Below are positions 8,470 to 16,934 of a stretch of DNA of 64,000 bases, piece by piece. The stretch covers positions 62,001 to 126,000 of the forward strand of contig NZ_BPRE01000015.1 of assembly GCF_022179765.1 (NCBI RefSeq), given 5' to 3'. The stretch's first letter is position 1; each line of letters begins with the position of its first letter. This stretch comes from Methylorubrum suomiense (GTDB lineage: Bacteria; Pseudomonadota; Alphaproteobacteria; Rhizobiales; Beijerinckiaceae). Both the position numbers and the translations under genes were made by a program. Below the pieces are notes generated by a model. It was given only the letters and a program-made list of their open reading frames with translations, was not told the origin of the DNA and searched no databases.

Positions 8470-8973
8470 ATGCAACTGGGTGTGGAGCGGGATAGGACCG
8501 TGCGGCGCACCGAGCGCGAGCTTGCTCGTCTCGAGCGTCTGGCGTCACGAGCGCGCCTGAAGCGTCGGGTCTTCCGCACGATACGGGGCGGCTTCGGCGC
8601 CGGTGCGACGCTGCTCGTCCTGCTCAAAACGAAGCTCGCGGTCTCTCTCGGATTTAAGCTGTTTCTCGCCGCGATGATCGGCCTCGCACTCGCGTGGCCC
8701 GTCGCGGTGTTGGGGGCGATCTTCGTCCTCGGCCTGCTCGTGATGATTCTCGGGTTTCTCACCGGGGAGGGCGGGGTGAGCGCCGACGATATCGATTGTT
8801 GCGGGAATTGCGGCTGCAAGCGCGAGCGGATGAAGCGGCTCAAGCACCTCATCGCTCGGCGTCGGGCTTGGCTCGCGGCGCCGACGGGACCCGCGCCCAG
8901 CATCCGGCGTGATCCAGGCGGTCGCTTGATGACGAAGCGACACCGGTGGCGGGCGCCGCCTTATGGACAGTAG
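8470..8973 (+). CDS. Hypothetical membrane protein with a Cys-rich motif (167 aa)
   Basis: The N-terminal 40 residues are basic and helical (TERELARLERLASRARLKRR). Two hydrophobic segments follow (about residues 45-65 and 68-98). Next is a short acidic loop with CCGNCGC (about residues 113-119), then a strongly basic tail. The start is well set: GGGGAGGGGG lies just before ATG 8470. The CC-x2-CxC cluster could bind metal or be disulphide-bonded, but no family was recognised. The gene ends 68 bases before mcmA on the same strand, so readthrough is possible. The coding call is based on the ribosome site and the coherent membrane pattern. Confidence 0.65.
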   Translation: MQLGVERDRTVRRTERELARLERLASRARLKRRVFRTIRGGFGAGATLLVLLKTKLAVSLGFKLFLAAMIGLALAWPVAVLGAIFVLGLLVMILGFLTGEGGVSADDIDCCGNCGCKRERMKRLKHLIARRRAWLAAPTGPAPSIRRDPGGRLMTKRHRWRAPPYGQ

Positions 8974-9041
8974 CCGCGTTTGGTGGCTTGCCTATAATGC
9001 GCAAGAAAATTTGTCGTCCTCCGAGACACCGAGACCGCCGC

Positions 9042-11207
9042 ATGAGTTCCCGGATCCCCGATTTCGCCTCGCTCGCCTTCTCGGCCGGTGGCTTCCAGGC
9101 GCCGCCCCCGCCGGTCGGCGAGCCGTGGATGACGCCGGAGGGCATTCCGGTGAAGGGCTTCTACGGTCCTGAGGATCGAGAGGGGCTGGAGGGGATCGGC
9201 TCGTTTCCCGGTCTGCCGCCCTATCTGCGCGGCCCTTATCCGGCGATGTACGTCACCCAGCCCTGGACGATCCGGCAATATGCCGGTTTCTCCACCGCCG
9301 AGGATTCGAACGCCTTCTACCGCCGCAACCTCGCCGCGGGCCAGAAGGGCCTCTCGGTCGCCTTCGATCTCGCCACCCACCGCGGCTACGATTCGGATCA
9401 CCCACGTGTGTCCGGCGATGTCGGCATGGCCGGCGTCGCGATCGATTCGATCTACGACATGCGGACCCTGTTCTCCGGCATTCCGCTCGACGAGATGACG
9501 GTGTCGATGACGATGAACGGCGCGGTTCTGCCGGTCCTCGCCCTCTACATCGTCGCGGCCGAAGAGCAGGGCGTGCCGCCGGAGAAGCTCGCCGGCACCA
9601 TTCAAAACGACATTCTGAAGGAGTTCATGGTCCGCAATACGTACATCTATCCACCCAAAGGATCGATGCGGATCATTTCGGACATCTTCGGCTACACGTC
9701 CAAGAATATGCCGAAGTTCAACTCGATCTCGATCTCCGGCTACCACATGCAGGAAGCCGGGGCGACGCAGGATCTTGAACTCGCATACACGCTTGCCGAC
9801 GGTGTCGAGTATATTAAGGCGGGGCTTGCCGCCGGGCTGACCATCGATCAGTTCGCCCCGCGCCTGTCGTTCTTTTGGGCGATTGGGATGAATTTCTTCA
9901 TGGAGATCGCCAAGATGCGGGCCGCGCGCCTGATCTGGGCGAAACTCGTGAAGGAGTTCGACCCGCAGACGGACAAGTCGCTGCCCTTGCGCACGCACTC
10001 GCAGACGAGCGGATGGTCGCTCACGGCGCAGGATGTGTTCAACAACGTCACCCGCACCTGCATCGAGGCCATGGCGGCGACGCAGGGCGGGACGCAGTCG
10101 CTCCATACCAACGCTCTCGACGAGGCGCTGGCGCTGCCGACCGATTTCTCGGCCCGGATTGCGCGAAACACGCAGCTGTTCCTGCAACAGGAGAGCGGCA
10201 CCACCCGCATCATCGATCCGTGGGGCGGGTCCTACTATGTCGAGCGCCTGACGGCGGACATCACGGCCCGCGCCTGGGAGCATATCCGCGAAGTCGAGAG
10301 CCTCGGCGGCATGGCCAAAGCCATCGAGGCCGGCATCCCGAAACTCAGGATCGAGGAGGCGGCGGCCCGCGCCCAGGCGCGGATCGATTCCGGGCGCCAG
10401 ACCATCGTCGGCATCAACAAGTACAAGCCCGACGACGAGATGAAGATCGAACTGCTCCGGGTCGACAACCACAACGTCCGCACGATGCAGATCGACAAGC
10501 TCAAGCGCCTGCGCTCCGAGCGCAAGCAGGCCGATGTGGATGCCGCGCTCGCGGCCCTGACGCGGGCGGTGGACACGAACGACAATTTGCTCGAACTCGC
10601 GGTCAATGCGGCGCGGGCGAAGGCGACCGTCGGCGAGATCTCGGAGGCGTTGGAGAAGGCCTGGGGCCGTCATCGCGCCGAGATCCGTTCGATCTCGGGC
10701 GTCTACAAGCGGGAGGTGGGCGGCATGTCGCCGGTGGTGGAGCAGGTGCGCGGCCTCGTCGAGGCCTTCGAGGAGAATGACGGGCGCCGCCCGCGCATCC
10801 TCGTCGCCAAAATGGGGCAGGACGGTCACGATCGCGGTCAGAAGGTGATCGCGTCGGCCTTCGCCGATCTCGGCTTCGACGTCGATATCGGCCCGCTCTT
10901 CGCCACCCCGGCGGAAGCGGCGCGGCAGGCGGTGGAGAACGACGTGCACATCGTCGGCGTCTCCTCGCTCGCCGCCGGCCACCTGACGCTGGTGCCGGAA
11001 CTGAAGGCCGCGCTGAAGGAAGAGGGCCGCGAGGACGTGATGATCGTCGTCGGCGGCGTCATCCCGCCGGGTGATTACGATGCGCTCCACGCCGCAGGCG
11101 CCTCGGCGATCTTCCCGCCGGGGACCGTCATCGCCGAGGCGGCGGTGAAGTTGCTGGGGGAACTCAACGAGCGCCTGGGCTACATCGAACGGCAGGCGGC
11201 CGAATAA
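9042..11207 (+). CDS. mcmA: Methylmalonyl-CoA mutase large subunit
   Basis: A 721-residue adenosylcobalamin enzyme that interconverts (R)-methylmalonyl-CoA and succinyl-CoA, the last step of propionyl-CoA assimilation and part of the ethylmalonyl-CoA pathway. The substrate barrel has PWTIRQYAGFST (Y80, the active-site Tyr), the NDILKEFMVRNTYIYPP segment with the CoA-contacting Arg, and SISGYHMQEAGAT with the catalytic His. RTHSQTSGWSLT and GGTQSLHTNA are also conserved. The C-terminal B12 domain has DGHDRGQ, with H596 as the lower cobalt ligand. ATG 9042 gives the usual family length; an earlier GTG would add 32 unconserved residues. No small-subunit gene or MeaB chaperone is adjacent. Confidence 0.96.
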   Translation: MSSRIPDFASLAFSAGGFQAPPPPVGEPWMTPEGIPVKGFYGPEDREGLEGIGSFPGLPPYLRGPYPAMYVTQPWTIRQYAGFSTAEDSNAFYRRNLAAGQKGLSVAFDLATHRGYDSDHPRVSGDVGMAGVAIDSIYDMRTLFSGIPLDEMTVSMTMNGAVLPVLALYIVAAEEQGVPPEKLAGTIQNDILKEFMVRNTYIYPPKGSMRIISDIFGYTSKNMPKFNSISISGYHMQEAGATQDLELAYTLADGVEYIKAGLAAGLTIDQFAPRLSFFWAIGMNFFMEIAKMRAARLIWAKLVKEFDPQTDKSLPLRTHSQTSGWSLTAQDVFNNVTRTCIEAMAATQGGTQSLHTNALDEALALPTDFSARIARNTQLFLQQESGTTRIIDPWGGSYYVERLTADITARAWEHIREVESLGGMAKAIEAGIPKLRIEEAAARAQARIDSGRQTIVGINKYKPDDEMKIELLRVDNHNVRTMQIDKLKRLRSERKQADVDAALAALTRAVDTNDNLLELAVNAARAKATVGEISEALEKAWGRHRAEIRSISGVYKREVGGMSPVVEQVRGLVEAFEENDGRRPRILVAKMGQDGHDRGQKVIASAFADLGFDVDIGPLFATPAEAARQAVENDVHIVGVSSLAAGHLTLVPELKAALKEEGREDVMIVVGGVIPPGDYDALHAAGASAIFPPGTVIAEAAVKLLGELNERLGYIERQAAE

Positions 11208-11242
11208 TCGCAGCCAACTTAATCTTAATTCATCGTTATCGC

Positions 11243-11264
11243 GGCCCGGGTGTGCACCCGGGCC
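11243..11264. terminator. Hairpin after mcmA
   Basis: GGCCCGGGTG and CACCCGGGCC form a perfect 10-bp palindromic arm pair around TG, 36 bases after the mcmA stop. No T-run follows, so terminator function is a guess. Confidence 0.4.
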
Positions 11265-11449
11265 GGCTCCCTGTAGTGCCCTGCGGCACGTTCGGCTAAA
11301 ACACGTCCTCAGGGTGTTCGATCATTCGCCGACCTCACGATGGCGAGGTCGCGAGCCGCGTCCGATGCAGATTGTTCGGAAATTTCCCGAGCTTTTCGCC
11401 GCGGCAGACGGGCGACCCGACGGGGCCTGAGGCCGGAGGGGGGGGCGCG

Positions 11450-12877
11450 ATGTCGGACGGCAGCCGGATACTTCCTGTCATCCTGTGTGGCGGCTCGGGT
11501 ACGCGGCTCTGGCCCGCGTCCCGGGAGAGCATGCCCAAGCAGTTCACGCCCCTCGTCGATCCCAATTCCTCGACCTTCCAGGCCACCGCCCGTCGGGTCG
11601 TCGATGCGACGGTCTTCGCCCGGCCGACCGTGATCGCCTCCTCGGAAGCGCGTTTCATCGTCGCCGAACAGCTGGCCCAGGCGAAGGTCGCCGCCGACAT
11701 CCTGCTGGAGCCGGATCGGCGCGATTCCGCCGCCGCCGTCGCGGTCGCCGCGCTTCACGCCGCGCGGCAGGGGCCCGAGACGGTGGTGCTCATTCTGGCT
11801 GCCGATCACGTGATCGAGGACTCGGCCGCCTTCACCGAAGCGGCGCGTCAAGCGGCCGTCGGTGCGCGGCTCGGGCAGATCATGACGCTGGGCATCACGC
11901 CCGTCCGTCCGGCCACCGATTACGGGTATATCCACAAGGGCGCCCCCGTGCCGGGCGCTCCGGGCGTGCACCGCGTCGAGCGCTTCGTCGAGAAGCCGGA
12001 TGCCGAGGGCGCCGCGCGACTCATTGAGGAAGGGGCCCTGTGGAATTCCGGATACTTCCTGTTCCGCGCAGACGTCATGATCGGCGAACTGGAGGCTTAC
12101 GCTCCTGACATTCTGGAAGCGGCCCGAGACGCCTTGGAGGCGGCCAAGACCGACTTGGATTTCGTGCGCCTGGACGCCGCCGCCTTCTCCCGCGCGCCGA
12201 AGACTTCAGTCGATTATGCGGTGATGGAGCGGACAAGCCGGGCCGGTGTGCTCGCGGTCTCGTTCGGCTGGTCGGATGTGGGCACTTGGGATGCCGTCTG
12301 GCAGGTGCTCGACTGCGACGCGCAGGGCAACGCGGTGCGCGGGCGGGTCGAACTGGTCGAGACCACCGGCAGCCTCGTTCACAGCGAGGGGGAGGGCCTG
12401 ACGACCGTCGTCGGCCTCGACGACGTGATCGTCGTGTCGACGCCCGACGCGGTGCTGGTCGCCTCCAAGGCACGCTCCGGCAAGGTGAAGGACCTCGTCG
12501 GGGTTCTGCGCGAAAAGGGGCATCCGGAAGCCGACGCGCATCGGCGGATGTACCGACCCTGGGGCTGGTATCAGCGCATCGACATCGGCGAGCGATTCCA
12601 GGTCAAGCGGATCATGGTGACGCCGGGCGGACGGCTCTCGCTGCAGAAGCATTTCCACCGGGCCGAGCACTGGGTCGTGGTGAAGGGCACGGCCGAGGTG
12701 ACGTTGAACGATCAGATCATCCTCGTTCACGAGAACGAGGCGGTCTACCTGCCGATCGGCTCGATGCATCGCCTGACCAATCCGGGCAAGATTCCGCTGG
12801 AACTGATCGAGGTGCAGGTCGGCTCGTATACAGGCGAGGATGACATCATCCGCGTCGAGGACGTCTACGGGCGCTGA
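11450..12877 (+). CDS. manC: Mannose-1-phosphate guanylyltransferase / mannose-6-phosphate isomerase
   Basis: A 475-residue bifunctional enzyme that makes GDP-mannose for exopolysaccharide or LPS. The N-terminal nucleotidyltransferase domain has LCGGSGTRLWPASRESMPKQF (pyrophosphorylase signature), ILAADHVI, ATDYGYI, FVEKPD and LWNSGYFLF. The C-terminal cupin-type isomerase domain has RPWGWYQ, FQVKRIMVTPGGRLSLQ and the metal-binding HFHRAEHWVVVKGTA. GGAGGG at 11435-11440 sits 9 bases upstream of ATG 11450, which decides the start. It ends convergent with glpD. The flippase and glycosyltransferase 4-7 kb away may use its product; that link is inferred. Confidence 0.94.
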   Translation: MSDGSRILPVILCGGSGTRLWPASRESMPKQFTPLVDPNSSTFQATARRVVDATVFARPTVIASSEARFIVAEQLAQAKVAADILLEPDRRDSAAAVAVAALHAARQGPETVVLILAADHVIEDSAAFTEAARQAAVGARLGQIMTLGITPVRPATDYGYIHKGAPVPGAPGVHRVERFVEKPDAEGAARLIEEGALWNSGYFLFRADVMIGELEAYAPDILEAARDALEAAKTDLDFVRLDAAAFSRAPKTSVDYAVMERTSRAGVLAVSFGWSDVGTWDAVWQVLDCDAQGNAVRGRVELVETTGSLVHSEGEGLTTVVGLDDVIVVSTPDAVLVASKARSGKVKDLVGVLREKGHPEADAHRRMYRPWGWYQRIDIGERFQVKRIMVTPGGRLSLQKHFHRAEHWVVVKGTAEVTLNDQIILVHENEAVYLPIGSMHRLTNPGKIPLELIEVQVGSYTGEDDIIRVEDVYGR

Positions 12878-12946
12878 GGCCCGTGCGCTGCGGGTCTCAA
12901 GCTCTGCGATCTTGGTCGGATCACGGCCGTTGAGACCCCTGCCACG

Positions 12947-14434
12947 TCAGTCCACTTCGATCGACCGCCCGGCCAGATGTCGGGACAGGCGCGCGACGCC
13001 AGCGCGGCCGGTTCTCAGCCCGAGCTTCGTGCGTCGCCACAGAATGTCGTCGGGCGAGCGCGCCCATTCCACGCGCACCAGATAATCGACCTCGCGGGCG
13101 GTGAGACCGCCGTCGAAGCTCTCCCCGAGGTCGGACAGGTTGCGCGCCTCGCCCAGGAGACGCTCGGCCCGGGTGCCGTAGGCGCGGGCGAGCCTGCGGG
13201 CCAAGGCGTCCGGCAGGAACGGATAGGTTGCGCGGAGGCCGGCCTGGAACGTCTCGAAATCGCTCTCCGGCATATCGCCACCGGGCAGGGGGGCGCTGCC
13301 AGTCCACGGGGGTTTGAGGCCCGGGAGGTCGAGCTTTTCCAGCGCATGCTCGGCCAGACGCCGGTAGGTGGTGATTTTCCCGCCGAAGACGGACAGGACC
13401 TTCGGGCCATCCGCATCGAGTTCCAGCACATAGTCGCGGGTGACGGCGGAGGCGTTCTCGGCCGCGTCGTCGTAGAGGGGGCGCACGCCCGAATAGCTCC
13501 ACACCACATCGTCCGGCCCGATCGCTCGCGCGAAGGAGCGGTTGATGCAGTCGCAGAGGTAGCGGGTTTCCTCGGGCGAAATCGTTACGCGGCCGGGACC
13601 GGCCTCATACGGCACGTCGGTCGTGCCGATCAGGGTGAAGTCGCGCTCGTAGGGGATCGCGAAGACGATGCGCCGGTCGGGCTGCTGCAGGATGTAGGCG
13701 TGATCACCCTCGTAGAGCTTGCGGGTGACGATATGGCTGCCCTTCACCAGGCGCACCTTCGGGCTCGCCTCGACGGAGAGCGTCCGCAGGAGCGTCTGCG
13801 CAACCCAAGGACCGGCGGCGTTGACGATGGCCCGCGCCCGCACGCGCTCACGCCGCCCGGTCTCTGAATCGTGCAACGTCGCGGTCCAGCCACCCTCCTC
13901 GCGCCGGGCGGACTCGACCTGGGTGCGGGTGCGGATGGTGGCGCCGCGCTCGGCCGCGTCGAGCGCGTTGAGGACGACGAGGCGGCTGTCCTCCACCCAA
14001 CAATCCGAATAGGCGAAGCCCCGGGTCAGCCGCGGTTGCAGCGGCGCGCCGACGCCTTCGGTGCTCAGCCGCACGGATTGCGAACCGGGCAGGGCCCGTA
14101 GCCGCGAGAGATGATCGTAGAGAAAGAGCCCGATCCGCAGGAGCCAGGCCGGGCGAAGTCCGGAATCGTGCGGTAGCACGAAGCGCAGCGGCCAGATGAT
14201 GTGGGGGGCGAGGCGCATCAGGCGCTCGCGCTCGGCCAAGGCCTCTCGAACCAGGCGAAACTCGTACTGCTCGAGATAGCGCAATCCGCCGTGGATCAGC
14301 TTGGTCGAAGCCGACGAGGTGTGCTCGGCCAAGTCGCCGCGCTCGCACAGCAGGACCGACAGACCACGTCCGGCGGCGTCACGGGCGATGCCGGCTCCGT
14401 TGATGCCTCCACCGATGACGAGGAGATCGTACAC
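12947..14434 (-). CDS. glpD: FAD-dependent glycerol-3-phosphate dehydrogenase
   Basis: A 495-residue membrane-associated flavoprotein that oxidises sn-glycerol-3-phosphate to dihydroxyacetone phosphate and passes electrons to quinone. The Rossmann motif DLLVIGGGINGAGIARDAAGRG opens the protein. SSASTKLIHGGLRYLE is the GlpD signature. Further conserved parts are RAIVNAAGPW, IPYERDFTLIGTTD, SYSGVRPL and SVFGGKITTYRRLAE. The C-terminal helical domain (AREVDYLVRVEWARSPDDILWRRTKLGL) is present, so it is full length. Translation appears to start at GTG 14434. A small membrane protein gene ends 12 bases upstream on the same strand, so the two probably form an operon. Confidence 0.95.
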   Translation of the reverse strand: MYDLLVIGGGINGAGIARDAAGRGLSVLLCERGDLAEHTSSASTKLIHGGLRYLEQYEFRLVREALAERERLMRLAPHIIWPLRFVLPHDSGLRPAWLLRIGLFLYDHLSRLRALPGSQSVRLSTEGVGAPLQPRLTRGFAYSDCWVEDSRLVVLNALDAAERGATIRTRTQVESARREEGGWTATLHDSETGRRERVRARAIVNAAGPWVAQTLLRTLSVEASPKVRLVKGSHIVTRKLYEGDHAYILQQPDRRIVFAIPYERDFTLIGTTDVPYEAGPGRVTISPEETRYLCDCINRSFARAIGPDDVVWSYSGVRPLYDDAAENASAVTRDYVLELDADGPKVLSVFGGKITTYRRLAEHALEKLDLPGLKPPWTGSAPLPGGDMPESDFETFQAGLRATYPFLPDALARRLARAYGTRAERLLGEARNLSDLGESFDGGLTAREVDYLVRVEWARSPDDILWRRTKLGLRTGRAGVARLSRHLAGRSIEVD

Positions 14435-14446
14435 GTCAGAGAAGCC

Positions 14447-14743
14447 TCACAGGCGGCCCGCGAGGCTGAAGCCGAGCCCGATCAGCACGGCAGCCCCGAG
14501 GAAGCGGCGCCATGGATTGACCCCCCTCACAATCTCGTCAAGCGCCCACACCGCCAAAGCGAGCAGCGCGACGAGGCGCAGACCGGCGAAGAGCCAGGGC
14601 GGCGAGCCGGGTGTTGCGGCTTCCAGGATCCATTCGGCCGCGGAGGCCACGAGGAAGATCCAGAGCGGCGCGTTCGGCCATTGCCCGACGACGATCGCTC
14701 CGGAGCGGCGATCCCGGAAAGCCCAGTCGATGAGACGGCGCAT
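14447..14743 (-). CDS. Small membrane protein of unknown function (98 aa)
   Basis: It has an N-terminal basic amphipathic segment (RRLIDWAFRDRRSG) and then three hydrophobic stretches: PLWIFLVASAAEWIL, PPWLFAGLRLVALLALAVWAL and FLGAAVLIGLGFSLAG. No domain was recognised. Its stop lies 12 bases upstream of the glpD start, suggesting cotranscription with glpD. The coding call rests on membrane composition and tight spacing. Confidence 0.65.
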   Translation of the reverse strand: MRRLIDWAFRDRRSGAIVVGQWPNAPLWIFLVASAAEWILEAATPGSPPWLFAGLRLVALLALAVWALDEIVRGVNPWRRFLGAAVLIGLGFSLAGRL

Positions 14744-14867
14744 ACGAAGCGTTTTCCGAAGAGCGACGTGGCCTAGCAGGAGCCCTGATCCGTGAACGCG
14801 GCCGAGGCGTGTCGTTCGAAGGTCGCAGGATCAACCATCGGGCAGGATGCACCACGACGGACGCGGA

Positions 14868-15053
14868 TCAGATCGGCTGCGTGCCCTTGGCGGCGCGGAT
14901 CGGTTGACAGATCTGAGGGCTGATCTTGTCGAGATGCGGGCAGGCATTGGTCTCGTACCAGCCGCGCAGCTCCGGCTGCTTGGGCGCGATGTACATCGCG
15001 GTCAGCACGAAGCCACCGGCCAGGAGGATCAGGAGAATGAGAAGACTGCGCAA
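14868..15053 (-). CDS. Small exported or membrane-anchored protein (61 aa)
   Basis: One N-terminal hydrophobic segment (LLILLILLAGGFVLTAMYIA) is followed by a short polar domain with two cysteines (NACPHLDKISPQICQPI) that could form a disulphide outside the membrane. Translation starts at TTG 15053, with GGAG 7 bases upstream. No family was recognised. It lies in a minus-strand series with the next small membrane protein and glcE. Confidence 0.6.
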   Translation of the reverse strand: MRSLLILLILLAGGFVLTAMYIAPKQPELRGWYETNACPHLDKISPQICQPIRAAKGTQPI

Positions 15054-15164
15054 CGGACTGCTCCGGTCGCGGCGCTCCGGTCACGGAACACCTTCAACGC
15101 GGCAGACGCGCCAGGGCGCCGGGTGGTTCCCCCGGCGGACTCGGTCCCGTCTCCGGTCAGCGCC

Positions 15165-15392
15165 CTAGGGAACGCGCGCCGGCTCCTTCGGTGCATCGAT
15201 CAGCGTCTGTGGCCGCGTTCCGCTCAGCGGGCCCTGCGTACCGGGGAGCAGGCCCTGATTCTGCAGCCAGATCATCGTCAGGACCGCCCCGATGATGCCA
15301 GCCAACGACATCAAGAAGGTGAGGTTGCGCTGGCGTACCACCATCAGGCCCAGCACGATCACGAAGGCGACGATGAGGAGATAGGTCAGCAT
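15165..15392 (-). CDS. Small membrane protein of unknown function (75 aa)
   Basis: It has two transmembrane helices (YLLIVAFVIVLGLMVV and FLMSLAGIIGAVLTMIWLQ) joined by a short basic turn (RQRN). A proline-rich polar tail follows. ATG 15392 lies 15 bases after the glcE stop, so the two are probably cotranscribed. No family could be named. Confidence 0.65.
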   Translation of the reverse strand: MLTYLLIVAFVIVLGLMVVRQRNLTFLMSLAGIIGAVLTMIWLQNQGLLPGTQGPLSGTRPQTLIDAPKEPARVP

Positions 15393-15407
15393 GACGCCTC
15401 AGCGGGA

Positions 15408-16595
15408 TCAGACACCCGCATACATCCGCCCCGGATTGAACAGCCCTTTAGGATCGTGCGCGGCCTTGATGCCCCGGGTGATGCGCATCAAAGGCTCGGG
15501 CAGGGGTTCGAACACGTGCAATGCCGCCCGCACCGTCTCGGGGGCTCGGACTAGGGTCGCGTGGCCTCCCGCGGCCTGAACGGCGGCGCGGATCGCGGTC
15601 GTTCCAGCATCGTCCGCGGCGGCGGTGGCGAGCCAGATCAGACCGCCGCCCCAATCGTAGAACCAGCGGGCCGATCGGTCCCGCGCCACCGCCGCCGTCA
15701 CCTCTGGCCCCCGGCCGGGCACGGTCGAGATGCGCCAGACCGCATCCGTGCCGGGCTCTGCCAGGAAGGCGGCGTCGCGCACCGCGCGCCACAGGGTGGC
15801 GCCGTCCTCGCCCTCGACGATCTGCGCGTCGCCGCGTCGCCGCAGCAATCGCCGCAATTCACCCAGGCGATACTCCACCGATTTGGCGAAACCCTCGACC
15901 CGCATCAGGGTGAGGGAATCGGAGCCGGCGATTCCCGCCGGAAGGTGGGCGGCGCCGGTCAATTCGAAGGGCGAACCGAGGGCGGTGGACAGGGCGTCGA
16001 CGGCCGCGACGTCGTCGAGCCCCGTCAGGACCAGGGTGGTGACCCGCTCCTGCACCGGCAGAACCTTGAAGGTGACTTCCGTCAAAAGGCCGAGGGTGCC
16101 CCACGACCCCGCCATCAGCTTCACGAGATCGAGGCCCGTGACATTCTTCATCACGCGACCGCCGGACTTAATCGGCTCGCCCCGTCCGTTGATGAAGCGC
16201 ACCCCGATCAGACTGTCGCGGGCCGCCCCGGCATTGATGCGCCGAGGGCCCGAATTGTTGACCGCCGCCACCGCGCCGAGGGTCGGCTCACCGGAGGAGC
16301 TGAGAAGCGGGCGGTGATCGATCGGCTCGAAGGGCAGCATCTGCCCGCGCTCGGCGAGCAGAGCCTCGACCTCGGCCAGCGGCGTGCCGGCGCGGGCCGC
16401 CACCACCATCTCGGCGGGTTCATAGAGGGTGATGCCGCTAAGCCCTGTGCCCGAGAGCGTCGCCTCGTCCTGCGGCGGGCGACCGAGCGCGGCCTTGGTG
16501 TTGCCCCCGACGAGGCGAAGCCGCTCGGAGCGCCCGGCGGCCTGCGCGACGATGGCTGCCGCCTCCTGCTCGCTCGCCGGCGCGTATGTCGTCAT
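15408..16595 (-). CDS. glcE: Glycolate oxidase FAD-binding subunit GlcE
   Basis: A 395-residue subunit of glycolate dehydrogenase, which oxidises glycolate to glyoxylate. The FAD-binding type 4 domain has RLRLVGGNTKAALGRP, the LSGITLYEPAEMVVAARAGTPLAEVEALL segment, GGRVMKNVTGLDLVKLMAGSWGTLG and LTEVTFKVLP. The C-terminus ends KAAHDPKGLFNPGRMY, a GlcD/GlcE hallmark. ATG 16595 is chosen; ATG 16610 is an alternative. The partner subunits GlcD and GlcF are not adjacent, so they are presumably encoded elsewhere. Two small membrane-protein genes follow on the same strand. Confidence 0.92.
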   Translation of the reverse strand: MTTYAPASEQEAAAIVAQAAGRSERLRLVGGNTKAALGRPPQDEATLSGTGLSGITLYEPAEMVVAARAGTPLAEVEALLAERGQMLPFEPIDHRPLLSSSGEPTLGAVAAVNNSGPRRINAGAARDSLIGVRFINGRGEPIKSGGRVMKNVTGLDLVKLMAGSWGTLGLLTEVTFKVLPVQERVTTLVLTGLDDVAAVDALSTALGSPFELTGAAHLPAGIAGSDSLTLMRVEGFAKSVEYRLGELRRLLRRRGDAQIVEGEDGATLWRAVRDAAFLAEPGTDAVWRISTVPGRGPEVTAAVARDRSARWFYDWGGGLIWLATAAADDAGTTAIRAAVQAAGGHATLVRAPETVRAALHVFEPLPEPLMRITRGIKAAHDPKGLFNPGRMYAGV

Positions 16596-16934
16596 GATCC
16601 CGGTTTCCATCCCGCTCGGCCTTGTCCCGCGGCCGTCTCCGGCGACAAAACCCGGATCGGGAGCCGGTTGCAAGCGTGGGGCAGCGAAGCAGTGGGACGT
16701 CGGCGGTACATTCCGGGGCAGCGTTCACACATTCAGTCCCGCCGACGGCGCAGGTCTGCCGAAGGTTTGATCGGGCCCCGATCATCGGTCGTGCGTCCTG
16801 TCGTCGAAGCGAAGCGGTTCGGACGCCGAATCTGCGAGCCATAGGTCGCGAAGGCGCCGACACGCCTCGTCGCAGATCGTCCGGCGTCTCCTCGACACTG
16901 AGGCTCTTGCCTTCGCAGGAAGGGCGCCGGAGTG
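16596..16934. other. Intergenic region upstream of glcE
   Basis: About 340 bases between the glcE start and the flippase gene's stop, both on the minus strand. No gene, RNA or clear hairpin terminator was recognised. It must contain the glcE promoter. Confidence 0.4.

Noticed and set aside
8961..11090. A 709-codon open frame on the minus strand, opposite mcmA
   Set aside because: Its translation is rich in Arg, Gly and Ala with no motif, while the plus strand is a complete methylmalonyl-CoA mutase. Long antisense frames are expected in GC-rich DNA.
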